Assembly: GCA_022606135.1 (NCBI GenBank)
Contig: JABYQN010000014.1
Coordinates: 62,001-126,000, forward strand
Length of the DNA stretch: 64,000 nt
Source of the DNA: Fomes fomentarius
Taxonomy: Eukaryota; Basidiomycota; Agaricomycetes; Polyporales; Polyporaceae
Direction of reading: 5' to 3'
The notes beneath the pieces were generated by a model that saw only the letters and a program-made list of their open reading frames with translations, searched no databases and was not told the origin of the DNA. This document shows positions 1 to 12,370 of this stretch, piece by piece (the stretch's first letter is position 1; each line of letters opens with the position of its first letter). The position numbers and the translations under genes were made by a program.

Positions 1-2846
1 GCCTCTGTATCAGCACCCTTGGCCAGTTCGGTCGTCAGGCCGACACGAACATCGCTCTCACGGCAGCAGAGAGCCTGCTATGGGGCGTCTCCGACTCCAT
101 TCAGTCCCAACGCAGAGATGAAGACAAGGAGCCAGAGTACAGCGCGCTATGGATGTTCCTCCTACTTGAAGTGCTCGGACTCTGCACGGACGCCCGCCCC
201 GAGGTGCGCGTCGGTGCAATCCAGACGCTCTTCCGCACGCTGCAGCTGTACGGAGCCACGCTGAGCCTCGAGACGTGGGACGAGTGCATCTGGAAGGTTA
301 CGTTCCCGCTTCTCGATTCCATAACGGCCTCAATCCGACGATCTTCGACCATCGTCGCTGGAGAGGATCCTGCGTCTGCGTCGCCCACCCCTGCTCCGCC
401 GCCTGACCAGCAGTGGGACGAGTCGAAGATCCTGGCGCTGCAATCGATTGGTTCCGTCTTCCATGACTTCCTCACGAGCAAGATCATGCTCCTGGATTCG
501 TTCGCGAACGCGTGGGCGGTGTTCGTCGGCCACATTCAGGATTCCTGGCTCCATGACAATCGAACCATAACTGCACCCGCGCTCCGCTGTCTCGAGAAGG
601 CGATCAGGGCGTGTTCTACAGGTGTTGAGTTCAAGACGCGGACCTTGGAAGCCCTCGAGACCGTATGGCGCGCTTGTGACGAGATGGGCAGCACCGTCGC
701 TGAGAAAGAGACGCTCTCGCCTGGCACGAAATCGCCGGCAGCAGCAGGCCTGACGACCAAACCGCTGACTCAAGAGAGCCTCATGGCGTATGTGGACGTT
801 ATACGGTGTACGCGAAGCCTAGGGCGACAAATAGAAGACCGGGAATGGCCGCTCGAGCGCTTGACCCGCCTTATGACAATCCTGAAGGGTACGTGACGCT
901 ATTACAGTTCTATATCCGAAGTCACTAATATCCGCAGGTGTCTTGACGTATCCAAGCTCGCCTGATTTCAGACCCGACATCGACGCTCTGAGCCCCGTCC
1001 AGGTAGGTTTTTGAAGCTTCTGTTTCCACCCGGGTACCTGACTTAATGAATTTGCGGGGGATAGGCGGTCGTAATGGAAGCGGTTGACAGCATTGCACTA
1101 ACTGCGCACGGCGTTGTATCGCTGGTCCTTCGAGACCTCTCCGAATACGCCACCCTTCCCTTCCTCGCCGCGTTCGACATCCGGACCCCACTTCCTAGCA
1201 GCTCCAAGGTCTCCCGCACAGGCCCGAGCCGTGTGACCTACATCGCGCTGTCAAAAAAGACGATGCCGCAACTGGTTGAACTATTCCTCAAGTTCAAGGA
1301 TGACGCGACCATTTACGCCGATGGTACGGTCGAGACCATCTTTGCGGTGAGCTTGTGTATACCCTTGAAGTCTATCAGGCTTAGACTCACGGACGTTTAC
1401 TATTCAGGCGTATTCCATCCCCGTCAAGTTGAAATACGAATGCCCAGCCCCTTCGAAGTTTGGTAAGGACGAACCACTGTGGAAGACGGCCACCACAAGC
1501 TTCCTACGTATCGTGAAGGAATGTGGCGCGCAGATCAGGAAGCTACATGAGGGTGAGTGTAAAAAAACTTGCCGTCGGTTGCCGAGCATGGCTGACTGAG
1601 GGATGCGTCAGCCATTCCTGCTGATAGGGTTGAAGGGATTTGGAGACAGGTCGTCGATACTTTCCGAGGCGGCATCCTCGCCGATTGGTAGGTCGCAACT
1701 TTGTGGGCGTAACACGGCTCCACCTACAACGAGACTTCTTCTGTAGTTCCGCGGTCGAGCAGTTCCCGCTCGATCTTCAAGAAACTGAAGAGAATTTCGA
1801 TCTGTCGCTTGTCGCCTCCCTCGAGATTGACGTCGTCCCTTATCTCGGAGAGCCGTCCGTTCCAGACTACATCGTTTCACAACTGGCCCGGGTGTTGCAA
1901 CAAGGGAGCCGCCTGCGTGCCACTGACGACGAGGATCTGCCGCCGTCGCCTTCTTCGTTGCCAGATGCGCGCTTCCCTCGAGGCGACGAGTCATTATCCA
2001 AGGAGCTAACCAAGTTGGAGAGGTTTGGTGATGGCCATATCGGCGTCGGCACCACAGCTACTGGTCACTTCCTGCCTCGAGAGCGTTTCTCATACTGGTG
2101 CTTCGATCTGCTCTTCTTGATCTGCTCGGATACCTCACAAGGTGAGCGCCAGCTTCCTCAAATTTCCATGAACCTCAATTTTGCTGAACGCCGCCGAACA
2201 CAGATCAGATACCCTCAAGAAGACGGATCGCGGCATTGAGCTTGCCCTCTCTGCTTGAGCGGTGCCGCCTGACCCTAGTCGGGTACGTCGCAGACGAGTC
2301 CTTGCGGGGAAACCTGCCATTCCCTAGGTGCGTAGCGCCCACCTTTGTACCCCCCAACGCCTATCACTCACAGAGTTTGGCAGGGCGCGAGAGGAGGAGC
2401 TTCTGTATGTGCTCCGGAAGCTATTAGCTCTTCGCTTGTGGCCGGGCACATTATGGGCGGCTTTGTCAGACTCGCCTTCGCAGTACTCGGCGGAGCAACC
2501 AGGTTTGTCCCTATCATTCTTCGTTTCGACCACGCGCTGTGCTGAGGATCTTACGGCAGCCGTGGACCAATCTCTACCACCCTCGGCGCTGATCGCTGAC
2601 TCTGTGAAGCGTTCCACAAAAGCGCACCTGTTCCATTTCTATTCCATCCTGTGCGAGATAGTAGCCATCCCTCGCAAAGCTCCATCGGCTTGGGTCTTGA
2701 CCGGCGCCCATCGCGCATCGATTGAATCCAATTCCGCCGGCTCAGAAGGTTCTGCGACGGCAGGTCATGCGGTGGAGCTAGATGCACGGAATCTTGTCAA
2801 GGATTGTTTGAAGGAAGTTGGCAGGGAACTTGGGGTTGGCCACTAG
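1..2846 (+). CDS. MON2: MON2-like Golgi/endosome trafficking protein, C-terminal part (5' end outside window)
   Basis: Reading is open from the first bases and runs through nine exons: 1-888, 938-1002, 1065-1346, 1408-1552, 1612-1687, 1747-2141, 2204-2327, 2384-2502 and 2560-2846. All phases agree, giving about 792 residues of a longer protein. The segment LCTDARPEVRVGAIQTLFRT, followed by a Leu-rich stretch and WDECIWKVTFPLLD, matches the conserved C-terminal half of Mon2/Ysl2, a large HEAT/armadillo scaffold related to Sec7-type Arf GEFs that acts at the trans-Golgi and endosomes. No catalytic motif is expected. The intron at 2503-2559 is exactly 57 nt with no in-frame stop, so retention would add 19 residues. 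The exon-8 acceptor was chosen at 2383 because the nearer CAG at 2373 breaks the frame. Confidence 0.82.
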
Positions 2847-2965
2847 CAACAACATCACTGCTTGTTTTTACTCTCAGTACACTATGTTCTCGTACATCCT
2901 ACATAACACTCTGGACTTCCTGTACTGTGCGATAATCGTTCAATACTGTAATCTGTCTCCCTTCT

Positions 2966-3561
2966 CTAGTGTGGCGGGCCCGGGAGGCCAGGAATGGGTT
3001 CTTTCAAGTCGTCGTCTGTCGCACCCAGCACTTTCAGCAACTCTTCCTTCTTGAACATTCGCGCTGTCTGGATGGCGGTGGGACGTCCGTGGCGTGGATC
3101 CGCCCCGCCCTCCGCCAGCGCGCGGACGACTTCATCGTGCCCCTTGAAGACCGCCCCGGCCAACGGAGATTGGCCTTGATCGTTGGTACGATTCCCATCC
3201 GCACCCCTAGCGAGGAGCTCCTTGACGAGATTCGCGTGTCCGTTGTACGCTGCCAGCATGAGAAGCGTGTTGCCTGTTCCGCCGAGCCGCCCGCCACGGG
3301 CGGATTGACGTCAGCTTCGCTCATGGACTAATAGTAGTAGTAATAGATAGCTATAGTGGGCAATAACTATAGAGTTTGGTTGCCCACGGCTGGTTGGCCT
3401 CGCAACGCACCCTTGTCGTTCGTGAGGTTCGGCGGAAGGCCGACATCGACGGCCTGCAGGAGCAGCTCCGAGTTGTTGTCGCGCGCGGCGTCGAACATGC
3501 GGTGTGCGAAGTCGAGGGTTTCCTGCGGAACGGAGCTCTCTGCCACACTGCTGCTGGCCAT
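2966..3561 (-). CDS. Small ankyrin-repeat protein (152 aa)
   Basis: Two exons, 3561-3411 and 3273-2966, joined in phase across a 137-nt intron, give 152 residues. After a short polar N-terminus, ankyrin helices are visible: LLMLAAYNGHANLVKELL, then a GADGNRTNDQGQSPLAGAVF turn and repeat, then HDEVVRALAEGGADP. About three repeats fill most of the protein, and a short Asp/Pro/Gly tail (DDDLKEPIPGLPGPPH) follows. Small ankyrin proteins of this type are common in fungi as cytoplasmic or nuclear binding modules; no partner can be deduced here. The start ATG at 3561 is the first in frame. It is convergent with MON2, and the two stops are about 120 bp apart. The acceptor at 3274-3275 restores the repeat exactly, which supports the splice. 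Confidence 0.75.
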
Positions 3562-3997
3562 GATGTCAGGTTTGCTCGCGGCCTGGGAGAAAGGTCGCGT
3601 TATCGGGAATGAATCGTGCCAGAGCTGGGACGGTGCTGGGGGGCGTACACACCATCGGATGTGGTAGGGCAGATCGTTTGCTGTTGCTCTTTCGCGTAAC
3701 TACAGGTGCCGGATGGGCCAGGGCTTCGTAGAAGGATTGAAGAAGGGAGGAACGTGGGCAAGCGAGATGCTTATATCAGGCAACACCGGAAAAGGCCCCG
3801 AGCGGCGCGGTCAGTTGACAGGCCCTTCCTCGCCCCATACTCGTGACCCACTTCGCGAAGCACCGGTATGGCCGTTATGAGCGAAGTCGAACGTACTTAG
3901 CATCCAGCAGAATCGCAGATAGCAGCATAGGATACTACGCGAAACAGAGATGACTGTATTACAACTCAATGGACGCCCCTATCATGCGCACAATGAA
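3562..3997. other. Intergenic: ankyrin-gene promoter and SLD3-like 3' flank
   Basis: This stretch lies upstream of the minus-strand ankyrin gene and downstream of the minus-strand SLD3-like gene. No further coding exon, repeat or tRNA was seen in either strand. Confidence 0.5.
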
Positions 3998-6900
3998 TCA
4001 GCGAGCCTTGGTCGGCGTGTCTCCCACAAGAACGCGGCCTCGGCCGTTACCGGCACGCACAGGAGTACGTTCGACACCACCAAACCCTCCCAGGTCTCCC
4101 GGCGGACTGCTGCTCACAGGAGGCCCTTCGTCTCCGGATGAGTGCCACTCCTGCGACCCTGATGCACCCAGGAACAGGACGTCCGGACTACTGGCGAGCT
4201 TCCATTCATTATCGTAAGGGTCCTCCGAACTGCATGAGATCGTGCGCTGGCGCTTCGTCCTCGTCGGAGTGGCGACGGCGTTCAGATCCTCATCCTCGTC
4301 GTCGTCGTCGTCATCGTCGTCATCAGTATCGATGTTCAGGCTGTCTACACGGCTCAATCTGGACGGCTGAACCTGAACCTTCGTCCGCACGCCAGCGGAA
4401 GAGGAGGAGAGAGACGACGACCCAGCGAACAGAGCGGGCAAGCGGGTCTGTGTCTGTGTCTGCGAACGAGATGCAGACTGTGTCCTCTGCGACTGCGCCT
4501 GCGCTCGCGACGACTCCGTGCGCGGCTTGACCGGCGTGGCGGCGACAAGGACGCTGCCCATCGAGCTCTTCTCGCCGCGTTGGGCTGCCTTGCTGCCTTG
4601 GTGGTCCGCGGACAGAGTCTGGCTCTGCGTCCGGGATAGCGACGGCCCAGGGGGAAGCGCAGGGATGGACGCAGTGCGCTCGAGCTCGCCCTTCTTCTTG
4701 CTGAACTTGGTTGTCATAGTCACCTCGAACATCGTCCCACGCTTGCGCAGGCCGTTGGGCCCGACGCTCAGCGAGCGCGACCGCTCCCGTTTCTCCTGCT
4801 CGAGGGACATCGAGAGCGAGCGGGAGCGGGCACGGAGGTCCGCGTCTTTGCTCTTCGCCGTGGATGCCGCTGTTTTCCCCTTGGAGGAGGCGGACGATTT
4901 GAGTCGTTTCGCAGCGGCCTTGGGGGACAGGGGCGGCGGCGAGAGGCGGAGGGAGTCCGAGTCTGAGTTCCCGGCGTCGGGAAAGAGCTTCGAGCGGAAG
5001 AGCGCGCAGAGCTCTGGCGACTTCTCCTTGAACCTAAAGTGTGCATGTGCAGTGTTGTGTCAGTCTCAAATCTTGCCTAGCGCAGCAACCGCAGCGGAGG
5101 GAGTTACTCGATACGAACAGCGGCTCGACGACGTCCTCGCAGAAGGCTTGCATCCAGTCTCTGTCGTCCTTCTGTTTTCTGTCCTTCTCCTTGCCCTGAG
5201 CCCCCGCCGTTTTGGGTGCGTTCCCGCGCGAGAGCGTGCTGTCGACCGAGTGCATGAGCTGCCACATCGCGAGCTTGTCCATATAGCTCTCGAGGCGCTC
5301 CTCAAGCGGTTGCGGGGGCGGCTCAGCTACCTTCTGCTTGCGCTTGCGCTTCTTTGACTTCGATGGCGACAGTGGCAACGGCAGTGGAAGAGACTCTGCG
5401 ATGGCCGGCCGGGCATCCTCACTCGTCGGGGCAACACGATGTCCGGGGAGGGAGACGAGGAGAAAGTGAAGTATTATCTGTATCTGGACCCTGATCCGGG
5501 ACACAGCACGCAAGGGTGAGGCATGAGTAAGAGGGCGCTCGCGGGGGAGCGGGAAGTGAAAGTGGAGGAGAGACTCACTCTCTCCGCTCGAACCTTTCGA
5601 GCCATGCGGCCTTGAGACGCTCTTGTGCCTCGTACTCGTCCTGTCCGTCCTGCGGCTGGTCGTCTTCGCCGATCTTGTCTTTATGGTACGCATACCACAA
5701 ATATTCCTCTTCGGAGTCCGTCGGCTCATTCTCCTCCAAGAGGATCCGCGGGATGCGCTCGTGGTGTTTTTGCGCAGAGCCACGGCTTGTCAGCAATATC
5801 GGCTTGAGCAGGGAGTGTAATGGATGGGCGGCAGGCGATTGAGAGGTGGAGGGGGACGATGACGAAGCCGTCACACGCAATAATGCGGGCACCAGAAATT
5901 GCAGCGGCATAATTGACTAGATGATGAGCGGTCAGCCAACCTATGCATGGTGTCAGGGTGCGCGCACGTAATTCCACAGTGCGGTGGAGGCGATATCATG
6001 TGAAATGACAACAGAACAAGTCGAGAGCAGTGGAAACACACACTAAGCGCAGAGTGGCTGGCAGCCCCGTGCGCATCACATACGGAACCGGCGCCGCATT
6101 CGGCACTCGAGAACCAATATTAGGAAATCTGAGCAGCCAAGAGTGGAACTTCACCCGAGAAGCACGAAGGCAGTTCCGCCTCATGGCTCGCAAGATTAGG
6201 GTAAGCCCCCCAAATCGGAGCATTCCTCCACATAGCTGTGACGAGATGGTGAAGCTTTGCCCCTGAAAAATGATGCAGGGTGCCCTCATATGTAGCTGTG
6301 TGAGCAACAAAACAATAAGACTGGTACCAGTCTTCTGAACGCTAGCCGTGAAAGAAAATACGCGGCACCAGACTACATTGACATCCTCGAGCTGGTGTGG
6401 TTCCCCGGAACCTTGGTGCTCCGCTTGCTTGAGAGAGTCGATGAGCGTTGCAGCACTACCTCCGGAGATCGGGCAGGTTCCCGCTCGACAACTTGATACC
6501 GGCCAGAGATAGGAGATCCCGCTTTCCAAAACATTATCCGTTTCGGATCAAAGACCTTCGACGACGAACCATTATGGCATCGTGGAGAGGATGTGCTGCA
6601 CCGCAACAATAATGCAGTGGTCGCTTGGGCTGAATAGTCCTCTCGTAATGGTCGGACTAGAAGCAGGAAAAGGAATGGGCGAGCCTGTCCGATGAGCGAC
6701 AGTCGCGTCATGCTTGGACATCGCGACAATAAGGGTGTGAAATAACATCCCTTACGTGCCAGACAGAAATTACGGGATGCGGAGACCTCTCGGAGACGAC
6801 GAGACCAACAGAACGGACGAGCTGACGACCATAAAGGCAAGGATCCCTCCTCGGAAAGCACCCGTGATGCGATGCAGCCAACTACCAGCCACACTAGCTA

Positions 6901-7296
6901 CGTAGAAATATTACGTATGCTGGTGTGCGCGGAGAGGTCTGCTCTGCAAGCACCCCACATCGTGGTCTCTCTCGCGCGCAGGCCAGACCGCGGCAGTGTG
7001 TCTCGGGCAAGCCTCTAACGGGCCGGCACGTATTATATATCTCGCCGCCGCAGTCCCCTGCCAGCGGAGGTGAGGCAGAAGATGCGAGGAAATCGGGCAG
7101 CTGACGAAAGAGGGTGGCGTCTCACCTGTGGTAACCATAGAAATTGGAGATAGGTTCGGAAAACGTATTCTTCTGTTGTCTCGGCGGCTGTGTCAGGATA
7201 TGGCAGCTCTCGATTGAGATTGCGCTCCTGGGTGGCAAGCCACTTGACCGACGGGTTAGTCGGTAGACTGTATGTTGGCTGAGCTATGGTGACCAT
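3998..7296 (-). CDS. SLD3: SLD3-like DNA replication initiation factor (638 aa)
   Basis: Four exons, 7296-7126, 5916-5579, 5490-5119 and 5033-3998, join in phase to 638 codons. The joins rebuild conserved-looking segments: YLQFLWLPQ + SIMPLQFLVPALLR, FERRE + VQIQIILHFLLVSLPG, and CEDVVEPL + FKEKSPELCALFRSKLFP. That order (hydrophobic helix, RE-V-Q-I-Q helix, acidic/Lys linker) is what I know of the Sld3/Treslin central domain, which brings Cdc45 to the MCM helicase at origins. The C-terminal third is disordered, with a run of about ten Asp near 4300-4325 and basic S/T-P sites (TPVK, TPTR, TPVR, TPTK). Intron 1 is 1209 nt, about twenty times the local norm. The exon-3 donor (GTTCGT at 5118) is weak but is the only one that keeps VEPLFKEK. 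Identity rests on motif memory. A second start upstream of 7296 cannot be excluded. Confidence 0.6.
5917..7125 (-). other. Exceptionally long intron 1 (1209 nt) of the SLD3-like gene
   Basis: The donor is CAG|gtgaga at 7125 and the acceptor is catctag at 5917. Both flanking exons join in phase 0 to give LWLPQ-SIMPLQ. The interval holds many stops in every frame and no recognisable exon, transposase or terminal repeat. It may be an old insertion or a regulatory intron. Confidence 0.6.
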
Positions 7297-10034
7297 CGCC
7301 TGGATGGGGAAGGGCGGTGGTTAAGGTCTGAGAGCCCGGACGGAAGTGGCGGAGAGAAACAAGCGGCGATTCGTTTGAACGCGACGCGTGTGTGACAACG
7401 CGGTCGTCACGTGCATGAGCAAGCGCCTAAAGCTGTGACGCGTGACAGTTGTACCTGGTTGAGGTTCTCGAATGGTTCCGTTGCTAACGTCTCCTCCTTC
7501 TCTCAGCTCTTCTCAATCTCGGCCTCTGACCGGGTGCTGTTAGCCCCCCATTTTGACTCCATTATGCTGCAAGCTCTCTCTCTGTGTGGGAGTACGTGGC
7601 AGGCGGTCTGCAAAGTCTGGCTTCTCCATTTCGACCAGCGCCCTCCTCCCTGGTTGCCACGAAGAGAAACATCTCGTAATAAAGCAACCAATGGCTCCGT
7701 CAGAGACACTTGTGGCACGCCGTAGCATCTGCAGGTCCGCTGATCGCAATCGATGGTCCATCGGTGTTCCGGTGCACACTTGCTCACTTGGACCAGTGTA
7801 CGTACATTTTCTGATACTGCCCACGGGCATCCCGGCTACGCGCGTGCCAGTCACCTCTTCTCTTCGACCTCGAGTTTCGATTGCATTCCTGAGGTGCTCA
7901 CCTTCTCGGTGCGGAACGCTCTGCTCTCCATCATCTTAATGAACCATAATTAACACCACTCGTTCTCAAGACGCGCTGACGCGACGAAGCTGACTTCGAC
8001 CGCGGGTCCCCAGTGCGTCGGGTTCACCGCTTTCATAATGAGCTGCCAGGCTTGAGAGCCTGCTTGACGGACAGGGCCCGGCCTCTTTAAGCTTGGGACA
8101 CGGATACTTCACCGGTTAATCGCCGGCACGGTTCCTCTTCCCTCACTGTGGAGACGTCTGGTACCACTCTGTACCCTGATACAGACTGTGTGCCTCGCTC
8201 ATTGCCCATCGATTGTCCTCCAGGATTCCTCGTTGCAGGAAAGAAGGCTGTGGTAGTCTCACGCCACGCCTTCTGGCTGTCCAGATTACATGTCACAGAA
8301 TCGCAGGCTGCGCGTGCGCCGAGCCCTTCTGAACTCAACCACAAGAGGCGTTCCGCGGATGGATCTACGGCCCTAAATTGCACACAATGACCTATGTGGA
8401 CGAACATCGCCGACGTTATGGCACGCATCTGTTTGGTGAGTGCGGTGTGCACGAATCCACGTAGGATCGCCCTACTTCCACAGTGGACATGAGATATGTA
8501 TGTGTAGTGCTATTCCAGCTATCACCTCCCACAGACGGGCGTTGGCGTGTCTCCATTACGCTTGAGTGCTGCTTGCGACTGACGTCGTGGACGCGTGCAG
8601 CCGGGGACAATAGCTGTGTACTGCGATCATGGACGCACATGTCAATGGGAAACACGGGTCACGAATTTCCGACTCGGGCTCGTGGAGAGCTAACCGCAAG
8701 CCTCGTGTCCGAGGCCAAAGATGACGACGAGGGTTTTCACAGGAGGTTGGAAGCAGGAAGAGAGACCCGAGCTTCTCTCAGCTCAGCGGCGCCCACCAGT
8801 AGTCGCCACCGGCGCGGCGGGAGCGGACGAGTGTTGAGTTAATGGGGCGGCGCCGAGCTGGACGACACAGGTGATCGAGGACTGGGCTCCGAGTGCTAAA
8901 TGGCAGGGATGGAGACCCGCGGAAGACGAGTTGATTGCTGTCGATTACTTGAATTGCAGACAATGACAATGGGCGGGCGAGGATGATGGAGACTAGTGCC
9001 TGTAAGTATGTAAAATGCGGGGCGAGTGCGCTGGGTCCCTGGCGCGCGTTGGGATGCACATGGGTCGGGTGGCCTCGAAGGAGAAAGCACGAGGCGTCGG
9101 TTGGGCCGCGTCGGGGTCGTTGCCTTGTCATCGCTGATGAAGATCGGCAATGGCCACAAATTCAGTCGGATGAAGTCGTTGCTCGACGACTCGGGACGAC
9201 TCCTGGCGACGCAGGCATTCCCAGGCGCTCGCAGGCCGATCTTATCTCCCCGCGCATCAACAACCACGGACGGCCGAGAAAGGCACACTGCTCCCTCGCC
9301 AGCTGTGACTCTCCTCGACTGCCGATCGTCCCTGAACCTCCTCCTTCTCCCACCTTGGTCTCGGTCACAAAAAAAATAAAAACAATACCGCCAGGCCCGC
9401 TGCCCCGTGCGCGCGGCGTCTGTCTCTGAAGATGCTTCGTCAACATTCAGTCGTCATACGGGTAGCCATCCGAGAGGAATTTAGCGAGACCGGCAGGTCG
9501 GATATCGCACTTTCTCCCTGGTAACAAGCTCTAGACTGGGAGGTGAAGCTCAAGGTCGGACTTGCACCAGGATTTTCCCGCGTCAAGATCTCGGGAGGCG
9601 ACGAGGGGCCCTTGGCGCGGGCGTCTGAGCGCCAATTCGGGACTAGTCTGCATCCATTGCGCAACGGCTTCAAGGTTTGCCCAGGGTTGTGGCAAATATT
9701 CACGCTCGACTTTCGGTTTCGGTTCTATTTCGTCGTCGCAGCGCCAACCGCTCATCATGCACGCTCGGTCTCCAGGTTATTTCCACGCGTCCGGGTCCTC
9801 CTTGCGCTCCTTCCCTTTCGTCCGTGACCATCTCCGGGTCTGGCAAACCTCCCTCCCTCCCCCGAACCGATGTGCTGAAGCTCTCTGGGTCTGTGTCTGT
9901 ATCATTCCTCCGCCGAAGGCTTGAACCCCCTTCGACGCCGTATACTCAATCTGGTTCTTAATTCTGGACGCCCCTAATTAACGCAACACTCCCTGCCACT
10001 GGAACTCAACTGTAATCGCTCTCTTGCTGTCTCT
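7297..10034. other. Gene-poor intergenic stretch between SLD3-like and homeodomain genes
   Basis: This 2.7-kb region separates two genes that are transcribed away from each other, so it should hold both promoters and the leader of the homeodomain gene. The last 200 bp before 10035 is pyrimidine-rich (CT tracts around 9990-10030), as is common before fungal start codons. No protein family, tRNA or repeat was recognised. Confidence 0.45.
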
Positions 10035-11833
10035 ATGAACATGTCACGCAACGCTGCAGACGCGCCATCTTCTGCTCCTAGTAATCCGACCGACGAACAT
10101 CCACACTCAACTCCCCGACGCCCTTCGTCGCGTTCGCCCTCTCGACGTACATTCCCCTCTGACCCCCGACCCCACCAGGGAGCTTCACCCCCCAGCAACA
10201 TCACTTCCCACCACCCCACTTCCTCCTCCTCACGCGTCGCCACCCCGCCCGCTGCCTCCGCCTCCGACCCCGAGTCTTCCTCTCGCAAGCGGAAACGCGC
10301 AGCCGGGCGCTCCAGCCCTTCAGGATCATCGTCCCAGGGCGACATGGCGGACACTGAAATGGAAGGGGTCGCGAGCAAGCCTTCGCCCTCGGAGAGCGCA
10401 CCCGAGGGCCCACCCCCGAAGAAGAAACGGACACGGACGTTGACTACGCCCCACCAGGCCGCCGTCCTTCACGCGCTGCTCGCGCAGGTTCGTATCGTCT
10501 TCGCAACCATGCTTCCCTGTCGCGCACTAACGCCGGTCCTCGCAGTCGCGTTTCCCCACCACGCAGATGCGCGAGGAGGTTGGACGGTCAATCGGACTCA
10601 GTGCTCGTAAAGTGCAGGTACGTCGCCTACCTCTGTGCGCTGTGTCGAGAGGCTCATTCTGTCTCCCCCTTCCCATTGGTCCGTGTGAAGATCTGGTTCC
10701 AGGCGAGTGTCCCTGATTTTTTGCGTCCCTGCCGTTTATGCTTAACATCTCAACAGAACCAGCGTCAGAAGGCACGTCGGCCCCGTGGGCAGGCATCAAC
10801 AACCTCTGCCCCTCTTACGCGTCCGCCCCAGTTTGGACCTTTCACGAATGCGCCCCCCGGCACATCCAGCGACGTGAGCCCTACCGCGACGACCAACCTC
10901 TCTGGCTCCAGTGCAGAGGTCTTTTATGCGCGCGGTCCCGGCGGAGTAGGCGATTTCCGTTACGGCGCGGCGAGCGCGCCTTCTAGTGCGTCTTCTGAGC
11001 GATTCGCACACGCACATCGCGATCCCTATCTAGCCGACGACTTCGTGAGATCCAGTCTGCCCCCGAGCCAGCTCGCGGGCCCCGGTATCCCCGGCTCGAG
11101 CCGACGCCCTGCGCACGACGACCCACTCTGGACGGCGCGCTCGCAGGCCTTTTCGTCGCGTCCGTCGACAGCCGCGACCGAGACGCCAGAGATGTTCCGG
11201 CTCACTCCTCGTCCCGGACGTCCCGCAGGCGAGCAGGGCCCCGAGTTGACCCTGACCCTGCCGCCGGTCGTCACCAACGTCCCGCGCTCTCGCGGGCCCG
11301 CATCGGGACCGACCAGCCCGCCCAGCGCAGGCGCGTCATATCCCACTCTCGCCTCCATCAGCGCGCTCGAAGCTGGTGCTGCCGCCGCTGCACACAGGCC
11401 CTCTGCCATGGACGATCGCCGCCGTGCACTCCCTTCTCCGAACGTCGACTTCTCCAACCCGCGCTCGACGCTGAACCTCCCGCCCCCGTTCACGCTCCAG
11501 CCTCAGCCCCAGTGGGATGACCCCGCGTTCTCGCCCTTCAGCCGCCGCAGATCGCCTCCCGCTCTCCCCCATGGCGTTGCCTCGCCATTCGGAGAGTCAC
11601 CGACTGCTGCGCAGCAGCCCCCGTTTCGAGGCGAGTCGCTTCCTAGGCTCTCCACTGTGGTTCCCATGGCACCCTCGGGCTCGTCCCCTGCGCGCAGTCC
11701 CCTCTCCCCTGCGCACCGCCCGCGATTCGACCCCATACGATCTACGTCAGGACGTGCGCCGCCAGAGCACCCTGCACGACCCGGATTCCACGACTCCGCA
11801 GACGAACCACCACCACCACCCAGTACTCGTTAA
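10035..11833 (+). CDS. Homeodomain transcription factor (537 aa)
   Basis: Exons 10035-10487, 10546-10617, 10691-10702 and 10757-11833 give 537 residues. The homeodomain lies at about residues 133-190: a basic start (KKKRTRTLTTPHQAAVLHAL), a middle exon ending in GLSARKVQ, then IWFQ on its own 12-nt exon, then NQRQKARRPRG. The recognition-helix signature WFQNxR is complete, so DNA binding should be intact. Both flanks are Ser/Pro-rich and disordered, with a basic nuclear-localisation-like KRKR patch upstream. Intron 3 starts with GC (CAG|gcgagt), a GC-AG intron; intron 2 ends in AAG. Homeodomain genes of this kind act in fruiting-body development in mushrooms, but which orthologue this is cannot be told. 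The N-terminal ATG could also be the next Met, two codons on. Confidence 0.85.
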
Positions 11834-12370
11834 TCACTCAAACTAATTTTTTAGCGCATCGGTGCCGCCGAGCACCGATGACCGCCCTGTGTATATCGCG
11901 CACATCCCACACGATCGTTTCCTTCGACGTCTTTTCACGAACTCTGCCACGTTCTACACAACTTACGCGCTATAGCGAACTGTACCCGCTACCAAGTAAT
12001 CCAGGACACTAACCTACGCACGGTGCCGCCAGCTACTAGGCCTAATCACAACCCATCCTACCACATTCACGCCTAATCCGCTTTCGACCTTCGCACACAA
12101 TGGCACCAATCGATGGTACAGTCGATATTTTCCAGTCGAGTTCTCCCTGACACACCTACACGCTACCCTACATCCTTATATTCCTGCCCACGTCCACAAC
12201 TACCAACTGCGTCTCTCACCCACTGTCACAACAACGGCTTTCCCGTGTTACATGTAGCGTACGAACCACAGAGTAAAAGTAGTAATATCTGCTCGGAATA
12301 GGTAGCGTACTGAATACAAACCAGACAAGCAACTGTAGTCAAGCCACCACCCACCACGCGGCTCCGGCCG
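11834..12370. other. Convergent 3' regions of homeodomain and RING-ligase genes
   Basis: A 537-bp gap between two convergent stop codons. It should hold both 3' untranslated regions. Nothing else was recognised. Confidence 0.5.

Noticed and set aside
4518..5357. 279-codon plus-strand frame
   Set aside because: Antisense to the SLD3-like exons and it crosses their introns without splice logic.
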